The position numbers were made by a program, and so were the translations under genes. Positions 32,354 to 36,077 of a stretch of DNA of 36,077 bases are shown here, piece after piece. Numbering within the stretch: the first letter of the stretch is position 1; the number at the start of each line of letters is the position of its first letter. The stretch is from positions 1,568,300-1,604,376 of the forward strand of contig NW_006763144.1 in the NCBI RefSeq assembly GCF_000264905.1, in the 5' to 3' direction. The notes under the pieces were generated by a model, which saw only the letters and a list, made by a program, of their open reading frames with translations, was not told the DNA's origin and made no database searches. The stretch is from Stereum hirsutum FP-91666 SS1. Its lineage: Eukaryota > Basidiomycota > Agaricomycetes > Russulales > Stereaceae.

Positions 32354-33260
32354 AAAATGAGTGAAGTTTAGGCTGTGGATAAAAAAAGGGGACGAACTGT
32401 GGGCTTATGTATGTTCGGATGAGTACCAGCACCGAACGTCTGAAAAATCAGAATTCGAAACTGGAGGTACGAGGACGGACAGCACCTGATCAGCGACATG
32501 AAGGTCAAGCCGCAGGGAAATATATACAAGAATTGATGATAGACATGTTTGTACCAGGCGTGTAGTGCGAGACCGGAGCAAAGTCCGATGATCTGTGGGA
32601 AAATGTTGCACAAATTGAGTGAGTAAACACAATAAGGTTAGTAAATGACAAACAGACTCACCATGGTATATGTGCCTCGATATCTGCAAATCAAAGCATG
32701 TATGAAGCATGGCTGGATCATCTGAACCCGTCAACGATTGTGATTAGCCAATACATACAGAGAAAGGGCATGAAGTACTCACCGTTGCTCTCGCTGGACA
32801 TAAGAAAAAAAACATGGATCAGTCGACGATCAACATCGTGATGCAGAAACCGAACACGAACTCACAAGAAAATATTATGGGTGCCTGCGAAGTGGCCGCA
32901 TGTGAACGGGCAGGATCACACCTGGAAACCAACAGGAAAAATCAGCAAAGATAACAGCATCGTGGAGATAAAAGTGAAAACATGCCTATGACTGAGAGCC
33001 CGTGAGGAGCCAGAATCACCTGCGGAATAAATAAACGTCGAGCAAGATGAGAATGGAGGAGGGCACAGAGCAGGACCATGAACACGGACCCTCGAGTCAG
33101 TGTTGAGCCCTTGAGCCCTGTCGACGTCGAAGAGGTCGCCAAAGTACCAGAGCAAGCTGTATGGCATCCCAGGGAACACGACGTGTCACCCCCGGGCATG
33201 CTTCCACGAGCTTTGGGCCATGTTGACGAGAGCAAGGGAGAGACGATCCAGACGAGGGTG
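32354..33260 (-). other. Intron-like mosaic, unknown gene or decayed sequence
   Basis: Read on the minus strand this stretch has many closely spaced donor/acceptor-like pairs (GTGAGT near 32765 and 32665; CAG/TTTCCAG-type acceptors), leaving 30-120 bp pieces. The largest piece (about 33010-33220) reads MFPGMPYSLLWYFGDLFDVD with more hydrophobic stretches. I do not recognise a family. Confidence 0.3.
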
Positions 33261-33399
33261 GTGTGATAGACGAGTGAGGCGGGCGTGCGAAGGAGAGAGG
33301 GAGAGAGACGAAATGAGACACGTGAATACTCGCGGATGGCAAATGCCGGAGTTCGCTCTCACGCACAGGCCAGCGAGTGTTGCGGCTCCCACGCGTCTT

Positions 33400-34330
33400 T
33401 CGCCCCTCCGCCGCTGTTCTCTCTGTCTCCTCCGTTGCCGCCTGCTCCTCCTCCACCCTCTCCGCGTCTTCGCCTGCCCTCTCCACCCCCCTTACCTTGT
33501 CTCCACCTGCCCTCTCCGCCCTCAATCCCTTCCGCGCCCACCCTCTAAACACATTAACGCGTCTACACGGACCCTCTCCGCATTAACGCGTCTCCGCCCG
33601 CCCTCTCTATCCCCTCAACTTGCCTCCGCCCGCCCTCTCCTCCTTCAATCCCTTCCGTGCCCGCACTTTCCACCCTCTCCGCGTCAACGTCAACGCGTAC
33701 CCTCTCAACGCGTTAACGCGCGCCCTCTCCGTGAATACGCGTACTCGCGTATCCTCGCTCCCTCTCTGCATGCCCTCTCCCTCTCCGCACGCCCCCTCCC
33801 CAGCCTCAATCCCCTCCGCACCCGCCATCTCCACCCCCAACGCGTTAACGGGCGCCCTCTCCGTGAATACGCGTATCCGAGTATCCGCGCTCCCTCTCCG
33901 TGCGCCCCCTCTCCCTCTCCGCACGCCCCCTCCCCAGCCTCAATCCCCTCCACACCCACCATCTCCACCCCCAACGCATCTCCGCGCTCCTTCTCCGTGC
34001 GTCCGCCCTCTCCGTGCACCCTCTTCACGTATACACGTATCTGCGTGCCCTTCCACTCTGCATATACATATTTCTGCGTATCCGCGTATTGGTGTGTTTT
34101 TTTCTACCCGCCCTTTCTGTGTATACGTGTTTCTGAGTATACGTGTTTCCTTGTTTAGCGCGCCCTCTCCGCGTATACGCATCCTCCACATATCCGCGCG
34201 CCGTCTCCGCGTCTCCATCCACCTCCTCCACCTCAATTCGTCTCCGCTCACTTCCTTTACCACCCTCATCGCGTCTCTGCACGCGTCCGCCCGCAACGCG
34301 CTCACGCGCGCCCCCTCAAGACCCTCAGGC
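33400..34330 (+). repeat. Pyrimidine-rich minisatellite (CCCTCTCCG type)
   Basis: The + strand is almost pure C/T with islands of ACGCGT and TACGCGTA. Units such as CCCCAGCCTCAATCCCCTCC recur near 33644, 33806 and 33940 (spacings about 134-162 bp), each followed by AACGCGTTAACG and GTGAATACGCGTA. Long frames on both strands (312 residues +, 255 residues -) follow from the repeat and lack stops because of composition. I do not call them genes. Confidence 0.75.
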
Positions 34331-34775
34331 CCCTTTCTGGACGGAGCCCACAGAGTTCGAGCATCGGAATAACGTGTCGCGTCTCCGTTGTAGGCTCTGA
34401 GGCCCATTCCGGTTCTTAGGCAGCACCCTTGAACCCCTGGGCGGGCCTTGGATATTGCCCCCACCTGCGGACGAATTCCGCTCACTTTCGAAACACCTCC
34501 CTCGAGGCTAGTTGCAGCGGTAACTTTTTTTTCATCTTTTTTGGTGCGTTTCTTTACTTTGATGTTCATGCTAACACTGACCATCTTTTCTATCTCGTTG
34601 TGTCTGTTCTGGTCTCCGCACGTCATCACTAGGAGTGCAACGCGCTCATCGCGTACAGCAACCTTATACCCTTGGCTTGTCTCAAATTTACTGGTGCGTG
34701 CGTTCATATTTCAGGCTACATACACTCACTGATGTACACCGTCATTTGTTTATGACACGCTAGTCGTCTGAAATC

Positions 34776-35532
34776 ATGTCAAACGTACCCTCAAGCCCAT
34801 TCCCTTCGCTCTATGACTGTAAGTTTTTTTTCTTCCTTTCTCTCATGGACTTGAGCCTAATTTGATTGCTTAGCCAATAATTGGGCCGTATGGTCCCGTG
34901 CAATTACGAAAGTAGACCCCACTTCGTCCAGCGAGGTCAAGACTTTGCATCGGCTCTCGCAGAAGAAGCTCAAGCCCGAACTTTTCGTCTACTTCAAGCG
35001 TGCTTCGCCAACCAGTCCTCTCACTCCATGTCATCCCGGCGAGGAGGTGGAACTGAAGAAGCGCCACCACACCGCCGTCAATGAACCTCATATTGGCCAG
35101 GCTACCATATGCTTGTGGCAATCACTTTCGAAGCGTGAAGCACAGGCAAAGAAGCAGAGCAAGGCAAAGAAGTTGAGGGCTGAGGATGTCGCGGAGGAGG
35201 ACTTCGAGCTTGCCATGGTTGAGAGTGACGACGAAATGGAAGATTGGGAGTTCTATGGCGAGGAAGCACCGGAGGAGTCGATGTTCGTTGCATCGAAGGA
35301 ACCAACTCCCCCCAGCCTTTCATCATCCCTCCCGACGCCACTCCTATCCACCTTCGCTATCCCGCTTCCCCTCCATCCAATATTACCGGCCGTATTCCAC
35401 TCACAATGGAGGTTCACTACTCCGGTTATGTCTACGCGGACCAGGAAACCAACATTCTCAGTGTCAATACAAGTTACGCAGCCTCCCTACCCTCTCGCGA
35501 GCAGGCGTACATGTAGAAACATTACAATGTGA
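34776..35532 (+). CDS. Two-exon gene of unknown function
   Basis: ATG at 34776 opens exon 1 (to 34818, MSNVPSSPFPSLYD). An intron 34819-34873 (GTAAGT..CTTAG) leads to exon 2, giving about 233 residues to the stop at 35530-35532. Exon 2 reads NNWAVWSRAITKVD, KKLKPELFVYFKRA, a Lys/Ala-rich helix (KREAQAKKQSKAKK) and an acidic Glu/Asp stretch. After about 35290 a second frame (IIPPDATPIHLRYP, MEVHYSGYVYADQETN) looks at least as protein-like, so a frameshift or missed intron is possible. Both frames end inside the right dispersed repeat, so the natural C-terminus may be lost. No recognised domain. Confidence 0.5.
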
Positions 35533-36077
35533 GCCGGGATCTCCGTGCACTGACATTGTAATGTGAGCCAGAACCTCTGGCTGCTTCTCAGGCGCTATTC
35601 TCATGGGATCACATTATAATGTGGCTTCCATGCTTCTATTGCATACCGTCTGCTTTTGGATTACTACTTTATTGATTATTGATTCGGCCTTCCTTTTCTT
35701 GCCTTATCCTAGGGTTTCACCCTAATTGGGATGTGGCACTGGCTACTACTGGAATTCTCCCTGCTCCCTGCCCCTGCTCTTACCCTGCTCCCTTCCTATT
35801 ACACTTCATTTTGAGCATACCAGTAGAACATAATAAGTTTTATGAGCATGCACAGAGCAAATCTTGAACATAAGTATCCTGCCTTAAAAGCCCTGCATAC
35901 ATTTCGAAAAATTAGCTGTTTTGTGTGGCCCAAATGTGGCCCAACTCCTCTGCCCTGCTCCTGCTCCTGCTCTTGCTCTGGCAGTAGGATACTTTATATT
36001 ATGTATGTTTTGATACACTAATATGAGATAGATATCAGTGTAGAACTGCTACTATGTACTGTCCCTCCTAAAAGTCT
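35502..36077 (-). repeat. Dispersed repeat, right copy (runs to window end)
   Basis: Reverse complement of 1044-1614, starting at CAGGCGTACATGTAG with three ACATTACAATGTGAGC-type boxes. It is truncated by the window edge. Confidence 0.8.

Noticed and set aside
33220..34158. 312-residue + strand open frame, and the 255-residue minus frame at 33940-34707
   Set aside because: Composition-driven frames across a C/T minisatellite; no domain, repeats in step with the DNA.

Overview
The window looks like a transposon-dense, gene-poor segment of a basidiomycete (probably Agaricomycete) nuclear genome. The evidence is genes cut by 45-90 bp GT..AG introns with CTAAC/CTRAY branch points, a Plavaka-type (CACTA-like) transposase family that I know mainly from mushroom-forming fungi, hAT, Tc1/mariner, PIF/Harbinger and Ty1/Copia coding sequence, a GAL4-type Zn2Cys6 remnant, and TTAGGG-type motifs. 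I see no rRNA, tRNA, CRISPR array or bacterial-style operon. All identifications come from motif recognition in the sequence; no database was searched.

Layout. 1-1.6 kb is non-coding and ends in a dispersed repeat (1044-1614) that recurs inverted at the far right edge (35502-36077). 1.7-8.26 kb is the most informative part: a Ulp1/SENP-like (C48) cysteine protease gene on the + strand, broken by two nested elements. A hAT-like non-autonomous element (8-bp duplication GCCTAGAG) sits in the catalytic domain, and its left end has been inverted together with the adjacent host exon. A complete 2,973-bp Tc1/mariner element (5130-8102, TA duplication, 120-bp TIRs) sits in the last exon. That Tc1 element carries a DD34E transposase and, convergent to it, a second intron-containing passenger gene. 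Removing the two insertions in silico restores one reading frame through the H, D, Q and C catalytic motifs to a stop at 8259, apart from one short unresolved stretch (about 4480-4630).

9.9-16 kb is a pile-up of transposases: a multi-exon Plavaka gene (-), a Ty1/Copia RT/RNase H fragment (-) and a PIF/Harbinger transposase (+) that starts at the Copia fragment. Each of the three contains a copy of the same ~175-195 bp solo LTR (TG..CA ends, perfect 5-bp duplications, internal CCCTAA repeats). Two more copies lie at 21.8 and 23.5 kb. The copy in the Plavaka gene has inserted in frame and leaves the reading frame open.

16-28.5 kb is mostly repeats: a second copy of the hAT-like element with ~170-bp internal monomers (17539-19320), a 183-bp direct repeat, a decayed Zn2Cys6 regulator with a duplicated half-cluster exon (~21.1-21.5 kb), a TIR element filled with a 160-bp tandem array (23782-24896), and LTR-like promoter regions. 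28.9-32.0 kb holds an apparently intact BED-finger hAT transposase (-), the best candidate for a live gene here. 33.3-34.3 kb is a strand-asymmetric CCCTCTCCG-type minisatellite. A small two-exon gene of unknown function (34776-35532) ends inside the right-hand dispersed repeat.

The genes do not form a pathway. The logic of the region is successive insertion, and the nesting order can be read from target-site duplications.
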